64,000 bases of DNA from Elephas maximus indicus (lineage: Eukaryota > Chordata > Mammalia > Proboscidea > Elephantidae). A model generated the notes under the pieces. That model was not told where the DNA came from. It did no database searches and worked only from the letters and a program-made list of their open reading frames with translations. The stretch lies in the NCBI RefSeq assembly GCF_024166365.1, contig NC_064846.1:27239866-27303865 (forward strand). The letters are read 5' to 3'. This document shows, piece after piece, positions 36,898 through 49,953 of this stretch. Position 1 is the first letter of the stretch, and every line of letters starts with the position of its first letter. The translations under genes were made by a program, and so were the position numbers.

Positions 36898-37239
36898 AAC
36901 GTGCTCTAAAACCTTTAGAAGAAAACATCAGAGACTTTGTGACTTAGGGTCACTGGCAAATTCTTAGGTATTACACAACGGAGCATTATTAAAGTGAAAA
37001 CCTTTTCTTCTGCAGAAGAATCTGTTAAAGGAATGAGAAGACAAGACACATATTGGATAAATTTTTTATAAATCACATTCTGAAAAAGACTTGGGTCTAG
37101 GATATATAATAAATTCTCTAAACTCATCAGTTAGAAAACACACCATCAATTAGAAAATGGGCAAAAGACTTGAACAGACATTTCACTGAATGGATGGCAG
37201 ATAAACACTTGAAAATAGTTTTAACATCATTAGCGTTTA

Positions 37240-37396
37240 AGCAAACCAAAACCCGTTGCCATCGAGTCAATTCTGACTCACAGCGACCTTATAGGACAGA
37301 GTAGAACTGCCTCATAGGGTTTCCAAGGAGCAGCTGTTGGATTCGAACTGTCTACCTTTTGGTTAGCAGCTGAACGTTTAACCACTGCGCCACCTT
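37240..37396 (-). mobile_element. AfroSINE, short form
   Basis: Reverse copy in the L1M, from 'aaaacccgttgccatcgag' to 'ccactgcgccacc'. Confidence 0.9.
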
Positions 37397-37606
37397 ATGA
37401 TGCACGTCCCTTCGAATGACTAAAATAAAACACACTGGTGATAAATACCAAGTGCTGGCAAGGAGCAGAGGAACTGGATCTCGTGGATTGTGGGTGGGAA
37501 TGTAAAATGCTGCGGCTACTATTGAAAACAATTTGGCAGTTTCTTATAAAAGTAAACATACTCTTACATTATGACCCAGCAATCACACACTTTGTGTATG
37601 TGTCCT

Positions 37607-37775
37607 CAAACCAAAAACCAAACTCACTGCCTTCGTGTCGATTCCGACTCATAGCGACCCTATAGAACAGAGTAGAACTGCCCCATAGAGTTTCCATGGA
37701 GCGCCCAGTGGATTCGAACTGCCGACCCTTTGGTTAGCAGCCGTAGCACTTAACCACTATGCCACCAGGGTTTCC
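37607..37775 (-). mobile_element. AfroSINE, short form, with TSD
   Basis: Well-preserved reverse copy. Perfect 11-base direct repeat GTATGTGTCCT at 37596-37606 and 37776-37786. Confidence 0.95.
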
Positions 37776-38430
37776 GTATGTGTCCTAGAGAAGTAAAAAC
37801 TTATATCACATAAAGGCCTGCATATAAATATTCCTAGCAGCTTTATTATTGCCAAACCTGAAAACATTCCGAATGTCATTCAGTGGGTGAATTGGTAAGC
37901 AGTCTATCTATATAGTGGGATACTACTCAGCAATAAAAGGGAACGAACTACTGGTGCATGCAATAACTTGGCTGGATGAGTTTAAAAAGCGAATCTCAAA
38001 GTGTTACACGCTGTAGGATTCTTATATGTAAATGTTTTGAAGTGTGAAACTGATACTCTTGGAGAACAAATCAGTGGTCACTAAGGGGTTAGAGCTGGAG
38101 AGAGGGTCTGACAACATGACGGAGTAATCTCTGGAGATAGAACAGTTCTCTATTCTGATTGTGGTGATGATTACCAATCTCTAGATATGTGGTAAAATCT
38201 CATAGAACTATGTACCAACAAATATGTGCAGTGAAAACAGGTAAAATATGAATAAAGCGTACACCTGTGTAGATATTAAAATTTTTTTTTTTTTTTTTAT
38301 TATCAGTGTCAAATTCCAGGTTTAGGCAATGTGGGATATTATTGGGGGAAACTTGGTATAGGCTACACAGAAACTCTATAATTTTTTGTAATTTCTTGTG
38401 AGTCAAACTATTTCAAAATAAAACGTAATA

Positions 38431-39611
38431 CGAATAACAATAGAAAAGAAAAAGTGAGAAGGAGCGAAGAGTTTTGGAAGTTGCAGTGGCTGATTGAGGG
38501 GCCAATCAGGTAGTTCATTTTCCTACAACTGAAAGTTAATGAGATTAAAATCATTCAATCTAGAGATAGGATGCTAAGGTGGAAATCTCATCAGGGGTTT
38601 TGTTTTTGGATCTCTGCTAACTCCTCTTGGGGTGGGAGAGAGAGCCCCGGAATCTCTCCAGGGCTGAGGTATGAAGGTTAGTCCTGGCCTTTTCATGGTG
38701 GGTGGAGAGAAATATGGTCCAGTATTATTCTGACCCTCTCCTTCCCACATGTACAAAGAGAGTGGATTCTGCTCAGCTTTTGGGCCACCATTGGATTCAG
38801 AAAAGTGATAGCAAAGGAATGGAGTAAGTCAGAACAATGAGGAAGCTAGATAGCATTGAGAGGTGCACTTGGGAGACCATAAATTCTCCATAAATAGTTT
38901 CAGCAGCTTCTTTTTTCATCTTGTGGTTTTCACGAAACAAAAGTTTAGAGAGTAGTGAGAATAAGGAAAAACAAAAACAAAACTGCAGTTGGATGCTTTT
39001 AAGGTGTATATAATTGATGGTTTCCTCAATTAGGTGGATGTATTCTCAGCTCTTCCTAAGAAACAGGAAAACACTCCCACGTCTATTACCCAAACGCCTT
39101 TGGAAATTGTGTCTTCTTGTCTTAAGACATTCACCTGACTCTTATATACCAAAATAGTCTTTATAGTTTTCTGCTCAATGATAATTTGATGATCACTATC
39201 ATAAAAAAAAAAATTTTTTTAATGGTAATTCTGAGGTCTGAACAATCTTACTTTAGAAGGGCATTGGCTTACATTCAGTACATTTTAAGAATAGCCTCTT
39301 TATGTATATGGCTGTAAAGAAAGGGATTTTTTTTTCATCCCACCCCTTTTGTGTAGCTAGAAACAGGACCACCCTGTTTCTGAGGTCAGGCATAAATCAA
39401 GCGAACATAAAGAACACTGAGAAAAAAGCAGATTATTTTAGCATAGCGAGGCTCAGGAATATGTCAAGTGGCAGTCACCCTTCATGGTATCAAATAGCTG
39501 CTTGTACATCCCGCAGGTGAAGATAATTACATAGCTTTCAGGGCTTAGATTGCTACTTAAAGTGTGATCCACTGCAGCAGAGCTTCCTCATGTGGAAGTG
39601 TAGCATGTGTT
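38431..39611. other. No recognised gene or repeat
   Basis: 1.2 kb, includes an A11T7 block at 39203-39220. No coding frame of substance. Confidence 0.45.
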
Positions 39612-39711
39612 CCTATTGTTGTGTGTTGTCAAGTAAATTCCAACGCATAGTGACCCTATATGACAGAGTAGAACTGCTTTGTAGGATTACCTAGGCTACA
39701 TCAGTGGGCTC
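39612..39711 (-). mobile_element. AfroSINE 3' half fragment
   Basis: Begins with a GTT-like tail, then 'tgacagagtagaactgc'; the head is missing. Confidence 0.65.
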
Positions 39712-39823
39712 AAAAGTAGTAATAATTGTGAGGATGGTGCAGGACCAGGCAGTGTTTTGTTCTGTTGTACATGGGTTCTCTATGAGTTGGTATCGACTAG
39801 ATGGCACCTACCAACAACAATAT
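39712..39823 (+). mobile_element. RTE LINE 3' end fragment
   Basis: 'gtgaggatggtgcaggacca', 'gttctgttgtacatggg', then 'tagatggcacctaccaacaa'. This is the RTE end with its typical AAC tail, in opposite orientation to the SINE half next to it. Confidence 0.8.
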
Positions 39824-42800
39824 TCTTTTTTTTTAATTGTGTTATAGGTGAAATTTTACAGCGCAAGTTAATTTCTCATACAAAAATTTATACACATATT
39901 GTTGTGTGACGCTAGTTGCAATCCCTATAATGTGATAGCACACTTCCCCTTTCCACCCCACGTTTCCCATGTCCACCCAACCAGCTCCTGTCCTTTCTTG
40001 CCTTCTCATCCTGCTTCCAGATAGGTGCCGCCCATTTGGTCTCGTGTATCTGCTTGAACTAAGGAGCACGTTCTTCACAAGTATTATTTTATGTTTTATA
40101 GTCTAGTCTAATCTTTGTCTGAAGAGTGGGTTTTGGGAATGGTTTTATTTGTGGGTTAACAAAGTGTTTGGGGACCATGGCTTTGGGTTTTCCTCCAGTC
40201 TCAGTAATTCCATTAACTCTTTTTTTTTTTTTTTAACATGAATTTCTGTTCTGTTCCACACTTTTCTTCTGCTCTGTCAGGGAATCTGTTGTGTTCCCTC
40301 TTAGGGCAGTCATTCCTGGGTACCATCTAATTCTTCTGGTCTCAGGCTACTGGAGTCTCTAGTTTATGTCGCCCTCTTATCTCTTGAGCTAATATTTTCC
40401 TTGTGTCTTTGGTGTTCTTCATTGCCGTTTTCTCCAGGTGTGTTGGGACCAATTGACGCATCTTAGATGGCCTCCTGCAAGCTTTTAAGACCCCAGATGC
40501 CCCTCACCAAAATGAGATGCAGAACATTTTCTTAATAAAGTTTGTTACGCCAACTGACCTAGATGTACCCCAAAACCATGGCCACCAGACTGCAGCCCTA
40601 GCCACTTTGTCCCTCAAAATGTTTGGTTGTGTTTAGGAAGCTTCTGGGCTTTTGGTTTAGTCCAGTTGTGCTGGCTTCCCTTGTACTGTTGTCCTTTCCT
40701 TCACATAAGATGATTTCCCTCTCCCTCCATCCCCACCCTCGTAACCATCAAGGAATGTTTTCGTCTGTGTTTAAACCTTTACTTGAGTCCTTAAAATAGT
40801 GCGCTCATATAATATTCGTCCTTTTTCGACTGAGTATTTCATTCAGCATAATACCCTCCAGATTCATCCCTGTGGTGAGATTTTTCGTGGCTTCATCATT
40901 GCTCTTTATCGTTATATAGAATTCCATTGTGTGTCTTTACCGTAATTTGTTCATACATTCGTCTGTTGAAGGGTACCTAGGTTGTTTCCATCTTTTTGCT
41001 ATTGTGACCAGTACTGCAGTGAATATGGGTGTGCATGTATTTATTTGTGTGAAGGCTCTTATTTCTGTAGGATATATTCAAAGGAGTCAGATTGGTGGAT
41101 CATATGGTACTTGTATTTCTAGCTTTTTAAGGAAGTCCCAAATCCATTTCCAAAGTGGTTGTACCATTTTACATTCCCAACAGCAGTGCATAAGTGTTCC
41201 AGTCTCTCCAACATTTCTTATTTTGTGTTTTTTTTTTGGATTGGTGCCAGCCTTGTTGCAGTAAAATGGTATCTCATTATAGTTTTGATTTGCATTCCTC
41301 TAATGGCTAATGATTGTGAGCATTTCCTCATGTATTTGTTAACGACCTGAGTGTTTATTTGGTGGAGTGTCTGTTCATATTCTTTGCCCATTTTTTAATT
41401 TGGTTAGTTGTCTTTTTGTTGTTGAGGTGTTGCAGTATCTTGTAAATTTTAGAGATTAGACCCTGACTGGATGTGTCATAGCCAATTTTTTTTTCCCCAG
41501 TCTGTAGGTTGTCTTTTTACTCTTTTGGTGATGGCTTGATGACCGTGTTTGATTGTTAGGAGCTCCCAGTTAACTAGTTTCTCTTCTGGTGTTTGTGCGT
41601 TGTTAGTAATGTTTTGTATATTGTTTATGCCATGTATTAGGGCTCTTAGTGTTGTCTCAATTTTTTGTGCATAGTCTTTATTGTTTTAGATTTTATATTT
41701 AGGCCTCTGATCCCATTTTGAGTTAGTTTTTGTGCATGGTGTGAGGTATGGGTCTTGTTTCATTTTTTTACAGATGGATATCCAGTTATGCCAGTACCAT
41801 TTGTTAAAGAGACTGTCTTTTCCCCATTTAACAGACTATGGGCCTTTGTCAAATATCAGCTGCTCATATGTGGGTGGATTTATGTTCGGAATCTCAATTT
41901 TGTTCCATTGGTCTATGTATCTGTTGTTGTACCAGTACTAGGCTGTTTTGACTACTGTGGTGGTATAATAGTTTCTCAAATCAGGTAGTGTGAAGTCTTC
42001 CACTTTGTTTTTCTTCTTTAGTAATTATTTACTTATCCATGGCCTCTTCCTTTTCCATATGAAGTTGGTGATTTGTTTCTTTATCTCTTTAAAAAATGTC
42101 GTTAGAATCTGGATCGAGATTTCATTGTATCTGTAGATTGCTATGGTTGGAATTGACATTTTCACAATGGTGAGTCTTCCTATCCATGAGTTTGGTATGT
42201 TTTTCCGCTTATGTAGGTCTCTTTTGTTTTTTTACAGTAGTGCCTTGTACTTTTCTTTGTATAGGTCTTTTATGTCTCTGGTTAGGCTTATTCCTAAATA
42301 TTTTATCTTCTTGGGTGTATTGCAAATGGTATTGATTTGGTGATTTCCTCTTCGATGTTCTTTTTGTTGGTGTAGAGGAATCCAACTGATTTTTGTATGT
42401 TTATCTTGTATCCTGATTCTCTGCTGAACTCTTCTATTAGTGTCAGTAGTTTCCTTGAGGATTCTTTAGGGTTTCCTGTGTATAAGATCATGTCATCTGC
42501 AAACAGAGATACTTTTATTTCTTCTTTACCAATCTGGATGCCCTCTTTTTCTTTTCTAGCCTAATTGCTCTGGCTAGGACTTCCAGCACAATGTTGAATA
42601 AGGATGGTGATAAAGGACATTTTTGTCTGGTTCTTGTCCTCAAGGGAAATGCTTTCAGACTCTCTCCATTTAAGATGATGTTGCCTGTTGGCTTTGTACA
42701 AATGCCTTTTATTATGTTAGGGAACTTCCCTTCTACTCCTATTTGGCTTAGAGTTTTTGTCATGAATTGGTGGTGGGCTTTGTCAAGTGGCTTTTCTGAG

Positions 42801-43835
42801 CTGATTGATAAGATCACGTGTTTCTTTTCTTTTGTTTTATTTATGTGGTGGCTGAAATTGATTGTTTTTCTAATGTTGAACCATTCTTGCATACCTGGTA
42901 TGAATCGCACTAGGTCATGATGAATTATTTTTTTTATATGTTTTTGAATTTTGGTGGCTAGAATTTTTTTTTGAGGATTCTTGTGTCTATGTTCATTATG
43001 TATATTTTCTTTTTTTGTGGTGTCTTTACCTGGTTTTCATATCAGGGTTATGCTGGCTTGATGAATAAGTTTGGGAGTTTTCCATCCTTTTCTATTCTCT
43101 GAAATATCTTTAGTAGTAGTTGTGTTAACTCTTCTCTGAAAGTTTGGTAGAATTCTCCAGTGAAGCCATCAGGTACATGGCTCTTTTTTGTTGGGAGTCA
43201 TTTTATTACCTCTTCAATCTCTTCTTTTTTTATAGGTTCATTTAGTTTTTCTACCTTTTTTTTTTTTGTTAGTTTTGGTAGGTGGTTTGTTTCCAGAAAT
43301 TTCTCAATTTCTTCTAGGTTTTTAGATTTGTTAGAGTGCAATTTTCATAGCATTCTGTTATGATTCTTTTAATTGCAGTTGGGTCTGTATTGATATCATC
43401 CATCTCATTTCTTATTTGGTTTATTTGCTTCCTCTCGTGATTTTTTTTTTTTTTGTCAGTTTGGCCAATGGTTTATTGTTTTTTTATTTTCTCAAAGAAC
43501 CAGCTTTTGGTTTTGTCTCTTTAAATTGTTTTTCTAGTCTCTATTTCATTGAATTCCGCTCTAATTTTTATTATTTCATTTCTTCTGGTGCTGAGGTCTT
43601 CTTTTGCTGTTGTCTTTCTCTTTGTTCGAGTTATAGGGGTAATGTTTTGATTTTGGCCCTTTCTTCTTTTTGAATGTGTGCATTTATTGCTATAAATTGA
43701 CCTCTGAGCACTGCTTTTGCTGTGTCCCAAAGGTTCCGGTAAGATGTATTTTCATTCTCATTTGATTCTATGGATTTGTTTATTCTGCTCTTGATTTCTT
43801 CTATAACCCAGTAGTATTTGATCAAGGTGTTGAAT
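39824..43835 (-). mobile_element. L1 ORF2 and 3'UTR, minus strand
   Basis: Reverse L1: T-run and 3'UTR (to about 40830), then ORF2 in reverse. Broken RT frames are readable: 131 aa at 42515-42910 with [17 protein letters not shown] and [20 protein letters not shown], and 62 aa at 42303-42491 with [24 protein letters not shown]. The coding part starts at VIEEIKSRINKSIE near 43810, so the whole endonuclease domain and ORF1 are missing. Confidence 0.9.
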
Positions 43836-44625
43836 GGGCGGTCCCACACAGGTCTAGGCAGGGGTGAAAGGTACTCAAAGTCCATGGAGCCCTTATGCCT
43901 TTGCTAGGCAAAGGGGCAGTGCCTGGTATGATTTCCCAGCTTGAGGGGTGTGGTGTTTTTTTTTTTTTTTAAGCTTTGAGATTGGTTTGGGTATGGTGAG
44001 TTCTGAGCTCCCAGATCAGGAGAGCTGGTGGCTTATTTATTTATTTTTCATTTGTTAGTTCTCTTCCCAAAGTCAGGTGCATTGGGTTCCGCTTCCTGCC
44101 TAGGGAGCACAGCAACTGCTGAACATTGCCAGATCAGCCCCAGAGCAGAGCGGGGACAGAGCAGGTGTGGGGAAGAGAGACACTTCTCCCTTATGGAAGT
44201 TCCAGAGGGGAAAGGGTTATGTTTATCCTGCGTTGCAGGTTAGACACTTGCACCTAACTTTTGCAGAACCACCACTGCTTCCCACTGTGTCTGAGGTTTT
44301 GTACAGACTGTTCACCAGTGAATTTCTTCTGACATGGTAAATCATGTCCTGAGAACTACTACTTTCTTCAGTCAATGTGTGCCAAATGGCCCAGCCTTCA
44401 GGGTGTCAGCTAGGAGAGGTATGGGACTTCTTTGCTGCTTCTCATCTATCACTGCCTACCCTTTCTCTTCACTTTGACTCCTCAGCTTTGTCTGTGATGT
44501 TCAGGGCTCCTAGACTGTCATATATAATCAATCCACTTGTTTTTATGCATCTTTGTTGTAAGAATGACCACAGGAAGCATCTGAGTGTTCCGAGCATCTT
44601 GGCTCTGCCTTCTATCATCAGATAA
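43836..44625 (-). mobile_element. L1 5'UTR, minus strand, joined to ORF2
   Basis: Read in reverse this starts 'gcagagccaagatgctcgg', a typical L1 5' start, and continues like the L1 leader at 48093 ('acaaagatgcataaaaacaa', 'gattgattatatatgacagt'). It adjoins the ORF2 piece in the same orientation, as if one element had lost ORF1 and the endonuclease. Confidence 0.7.
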
Positions 44626-45479
44626 TTTAACCAGTACACAAATTTTACTGATTCTGTCATAAATTTTCTTTAAACATTATTTTGTTGGTTTGAATAAATA
44701 TCAAAATGTGGTCCATGTATGGCAAATTGGTGATCTGTCTCTTCAGTTTCTCCCCTCCTTTTTTTTTTTTCTTCTTTAAAATATATTTGTTGAGGAAGCC
44801 TGGTCATTTGTTCTGTAGATTTTTCCACAGTTAATATTTTCATAATTGCATTGCAATAGTGTCCCTTAATGTATTCATGTGCCTCTTTTCTCCTATAAGG
44901 TGGTAGTTAGAGTCGGATGCTTTATCAAGATCAGGTTTGATATTTTGAGAAGAATACTTCATACATGGTCTTATATACTTCCATCAGGAAGCATAAAATG
45001 TTGTTTGTCTCTGTTCTTGTGATGTTAGTGGCCACTGATGCTTATTGTGTAGATTCATAGGGGTTGCAAAATGTCTATTTTGTAGTACTATTATTCCTTC
45101 TTCATTTATTAGTTTAAATGACTCTAAAAAGACAAACTTCCCCTTATTGAATATTAAGGTTCCCTAAGGTATACATCACATAGGAAGGGCAAGATAAATT
45201 CTTCATTTTTTTTCCTTTCATTGATCAGTTTTTTAAACGATGAGTTGGTTCACTGGCATCCTCCACTAGTGACTAGTTACTTTTATTTTTCTATTATTAT
45301 CACATTTTAAATAAACTTTATGTGTTTCTGTCAATACATTGCAGTTATTTTTATTGATGCTCAGTGTTCTAAAATTTTTCAGTGGAAGCCTCTGCATGTG
45401 GACACCTGAGTTCTTCAACATGACTGTTAAATTTTTGTTGTTGGTGGTGGTGCTTTAATTTTTTATTATTTTAAAATTA
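44626..45479. other. Mostly unrecognised; partly old L1M-like
   Basis: 44790-45300 ('ttagagtcggatgctttatc', 'agaagaatacttcatacatg', 'tacttccatcaggaagcata') resembles an ancient L1M 3'UTR. No gene. Confidence 0.45.
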
Positions 45480-46005
45480 CAGCACAACTGATGGCTTAAA
45501 TTGTTTTCCCTAAAAATGTTTGTCAACTTGGCTAGGCTATGATTCCCAGTATTGTGTGATTGTCCACCATTTTGTGATCTGATGTATTTATCCTATGTAT
45601 TGTAAATTGTACCTCTGTGATGTTAATGAGGCAGGTTTAGTGGCAATTATGTTAATTAGATAGGACTCAATCTACAATATTAGGTTGTATCTTGAGTTAG
45701 TCTCTTTTGAGACATAAAAGAGAGTTTTGAACAGAGATACACGGGGACCTCATACCACAGAGAAAGCAGAGCTGGTAGCAGAGTGCTTCCTTTAGACCTG
45801 GGTTCCCTGTGCTTAGAAGCTCCTAGATCAGGCGAAGATGGATGACAAGGACCATAACCCCAGTGCCAGCAGAGAAAACCTTCCCGTTTAGGTGGCACCC
45901 TGAATTTCGATGCACTGTCTCCTAGACTGTAAGAGAATACATTTCTCCTTGTTAAAGCCATCCACTTGTGGTATTTCTGGTATAGAAGCACTAGATAACT
46001 AAGAA
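45480..46005 (+). mobile_element. Solo LTR of a MaLR-like family, plus strand
   Basis: Starts near 'tttgtcaacttggctaggct', contains 'agacataaaagagagtttt' (TATA-like) and ends with 'gagaatacatttctccttg', 'aaagccatccacttgtgg', 'agcactagataactaag'. Its first half is the reverse complement of part of the LTR at 14250-14780. No internal genes. Confidence 0.75.
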
Positions 46006-47739
46006 AAAAATAATCACCAATTATTTTTAAAATAGTTTCCTTCTATCTGTTGTAACAAGATGATCCACTCTCAACTTGAATGTTTCTTGTCTCAAACCTG
46101 GAATTAGTCCAAGGAGCTTTGGTTCCTTTGAGTTGGAAATGGTATTTAGAGGCAACAATTTTTTTGCTAGGATTGCTCATTGCTATTGGGTTGGTCACTA
46201 GGCTTTTTTTTTTCTTGTGAACAGGACTAGAAAATAATTTCTTAAATATTAAAAGCATCGTGAATATATAGTTTTATTTCTCCTGCAAGTTCAGTACTAC
46301 AGTGTTTTTACTTGACATTCTAGGTTTTCATCTGTATCTCTTTTTCTGCATGACAAAAATCCTGGTTCTCAACAATACCAACACGATTACCTACTAACTT
46401 TATACCTTAATGATACCAGGACTACTGAGAATAGTTTAATATTTTTTAATTAGTTCTGTTCTTAAGATAGATCCCATTAGCGATAGTCAAATTATTCTCT
46501 GTGTTTTAAAATTACTGCAAATAGCTCTTCTCTTCATTGTTACAGCACCAACTCTATATGCAGGTTCATTTCTTTCTATTATAGTAAAGTGCTTTTTTTC
46601 TTCTTTTTCTTTGTGGTTCAAACTTTTATTTTAAAAGAATGGGATTTACAGACAAATTGGAAAAGTACTACAAAGAGTTCTCATGTACTTTCACTCAGAT
46701 ATTGATTTATGTTTGTCTCTGGAACTATGTATACATACACACCAGTGCTCTATACCTGGCTTGGTGGTGGCAGTGGTTTCCGGTGGTAGGTCATCCTGGG
46801 CACCATAGCTGTGGGCAGCCCATTCGCCAACCCACTGTGGGCAGATTCTTTGATGTTGCACCATGCCATACTATACAGTTTCAGGTGCAGAAGTTTCGGC
46901 TGCATGTGGGTAGCTGGCAGTTGAGTCAGCTCCAATTCGTATCTACCTCCCATGGAACCAGGACCTACACTCTCCTATAAGCCCGTGGCGGAACTGTGAC
47001 TGCTTTTAAAAAATGTAATTTAATAATTATGTAAAATATTGAAATATCCTGTTCTAAATCTAAAGTACAAGGTATATCAGAGAAATCAAACTTCTATCCC
47101 TCTCACCTCAACTTTGTTCCCTCTCTTCACCATAGATAATCGTGTCAAAAGAAATTAAAATAAATGAACATTTATTATAATACGTATATATAGAAATGAG
47201 AAGTCACAAGAATACAATTCAGTGTGTTATTACAAAGTGACCACATCGTGAAACCACAACCTAGCTTATGCAACGTCCATGGGAAAAAGCTATTCACACT
47301 TAGCAATCTCTGAGCCAGTATGAATATTATTATTTACATCAGCCAGTTCAGATAGTGACAGTTCTCAGGGGATAAGGCTTTTGGGTAGCTCCAAACTCAT
47401 TCTGTTTCTCCGGTGGTTGTTAGGGTGATTTTCATGGCTACCATGACTTTGAGGTTGTTGGTCTACAAGGCTACTGTGGAGTTGGGAAAAGTGAGATGGG
47501 AATAAAAAAGGGAATAGAGAACATTAAAATGTCACAAAGCTCGTTGTTATTCAGACATTTTTCTTGAATAATTATTCCTTATATTGTTGCTGGTCTTTGG
47601 TAATTTTTAGAGTTCTGAAGAACTTTATTTTGATAAATATTGGCAGTGTTTTTTTGCTTTTATGGAGGAGAGGGTTTTCAGAGATCCTTATTCCACCATT
47701 TCTCTCCTAGTGTAGGAGTTTTTATATGTTCCTGATATT
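46006..47739. other. No recognised gene; some old L1M-like sequence
   Basis: 46620-46740 resembles an old L1 3' region ('actacaaagagttctcatgt'). The 113-aa frame at 46639-46980 has no recognised domain and lies partly in that repeat. Confidence 0.4.
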
Positions 47740-48092
47740 ATTCCTGAAGAAATAATCTGAGAAGCCATACTTTACAAAGAAGAACGTGGCATTAGGATTG
47801 AAGGAAAACACATTAATGACCTGTAATACACAAGTGACACAACCTTGCTTGTTGAAAATGAAGATGACTTATATCACTTATTGATGTAGGTAAAAGAATG
47901 TAGTCTTCAGTATGAATTACTCCTGAATGTAAAAAATCCTCAGAACTGAACTCAGAAAAAACGTCATGATAAATGGACAGAAAATGGAAATTCTCAAGTG
48001 TTTCGTTCTTGTTAGATCAACAATCATCGTCCATGGAAGCAGCAATCAAGGAATCAAAGGGAAGATGTTGGAATAGACAGATGTTTCCTGTC
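47740..48092 (+). mobile_element. RTE LINE internal fragment (diverged)
   Basis: Reads as the RT domain: 'aagaagaacgtggcattagg', 'gtgacacaaccttgcttgtt', 'aacgtcatgataaatgg', 'catggaagcagcaatcaagg'. Stops and gaps throughout. It ends where an L1 5'UTR starts. Confidence 0.75.
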
Positions 48093-49784
48093 ATCACTCT
48101 TACAACAAAGACCTGAAGAAACAAGTGAATTGATTATATACGACAGTCTCGGAACCCTAATCATCAAAGAAAAAGCTCAGAAATTGGACTGATTGGCAGG
48201 TAGAAGGAAAGATAATTTAAACACAGGGAAGAGGTGAAGATTGTGAGATCACAAGCACCCTGCTAGCTGAGTCTGCACAGCACACATGAGCTGCGGCAAG
48301 TGCAACATCCAAAGACAATCCCCATTGCATTGGGTGCAACCAAGCAAGAACTCATCTGCACATAGCTCTAGAACCAAGTAGGATTGACACCAGACCTGCG
48401 AAAGTTACGTAAGTTAAGCTTCTAACCTACCGCACAGGGGTAAAATAACACCTCCTCCTTCCGGAGTTTCACAGCAAGGAAGTGCTTCATGCCCCTCACC
48501 CACCCCCTATCCTGCTTTGCTTGCATACCAGTCTGGCAGTATTCAACAACTGCCATGCCCACTAAGCCAAGAAATCAGGGCTCTCCATGCCCACACCAGT
48601 CTTGCAGCTTTACAAAACACCATGCCTTCTATGCTGGGAACTCAGCGCAAGTCTGGAGGCCTTGCCCCTTTGCTCAGCCATTGGCATAAGGGACCCATAT
48701 TCTTGCAGCTCCCTTCACCCCACCCAGACCTGTATGGCCGATTGAGAGCATATGACTGAAGCCCACTTTCAAGTGCAGCATCCAAGGGGGAGCTGCAAAT
48801 TTGTGACATTTGGCATCATCCTGCTCCTTAAACAGGGGACTCACCAGCCTCCTCCAGGGTCCTAAGTCCTGCTGGTATCACCACTCCATCTGGACACCCA
48901 CTACAGGGGTCTAAGAATAAGTGGTGCTTCTCAGTTCCTCAGCCAACAACACTGGGTGCTGATGGCCCAGATGGAATAACTCCCCTCTATGCACTCTTGG
49001 GGACAGGGACACACCCTCCGCCCAGGCACCCTGCCTTCCTCTACACAGGCCCCTGCTGCCTCCGGATTCCTGTGCCTGCTTTGAAGAGCCCTATGCAGCC
49101 CTGCCTGTCTATGACTCTAGGTGAGAGTCTGCACCACACACTTGGCATCCGATGACCTAGACAACTGTTCCACACCCCCACAAGAAAAGTGAACAAACTC
49201 CTGTGCTCACACACCTAGTAGCTGCTTAGACTAACTGGAGACAGGACATGAGAGCCTCAAAGATGCCAATAACAAAAGTACCTCGCATGCCCAGCCTACT
49301 TGGGCATATCTAAACAAAACAAAATGTTAGGACACAGTAAACAACCATACAATAAATAAATATAATAACTTGTTGATGGCTCGGAGACAACAGTCAATAT
49401 CAAATTACATGAAGAAGCAGGTCAAGATGACTTCAACAAGTGACTAAAATAAAGAACCAGAAAACCTTCTAGAGAAAGACAAAATAATGGAACTACCTGA
49501 CAAAGAATTAAAAAGACAAATATACAGAGCTCTCCAAGAGATCGGGAAGGGATCAGGCAAAACTGAGAACAAGCCAAGGAACGGACAAAGCAATAGAGGA
49601 ATTCAGGAAAACAATACAAGGATAAACTGACAAAATTAACATTCTGATAGAATCCATAGAGACAGCAACTAGAAATCCAAAATTTTAACAATAAAATTTC
49701 AGAATTAGAAAACTCACTGGAAGGTCATAGGAGCAGAATTGAGGCAATAGAAGTCAGAATTAGCGAGACTGAAGATGAATCCCT

Positions 49785-49953
49785 TGTTGTTGTTGTAGTT
49801 TTTAGGTCCTGTCAACTTCGTTCTAACTCTTAGCGACCATATAAGATAGAGCAGAACTGCCCCATAGGATTTCTAAGGAGGAGCTGGTGGATTTGAACTG
49901 CCGACGTTTCGGTTAGCAGCTGAGCTTTTAACCACTACACCACCAGGTCTCCT
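49785..49953 (-). mobile_element. AfroSINE, short form
   Basis: Reverse copy with (GTT)n tail start, inserted in the L1 ORF1 between 'gaagatgaatccc' and 'tgacaccaagttatatg'. Confidence 0.9.

Larger units (their letters stand above)
36898..38430 (+). mobile_element. Old L1M, 3' part of the split element
   Basis: Continues the ORF2 C-terminus from 29256 ('cctttagaagaaaacatcag', 'aaaatgggcaaaagacttg', 'tatgacccagcaatcacac', 'gatactactcagcaataaaa') and then a L1M 3'UTR, ending near 'tatttcaaaataaaacg'. Two SINEs sit inside it (37240-37396, 37607-37775). Confidence 0.85.

Noticed and set aside
29240..36910. Clean target-site duplication for the large L1
   Set aside because: Only a loose similarity ('aaaac', then 'tgc') exists at both ends; too weak to claim.
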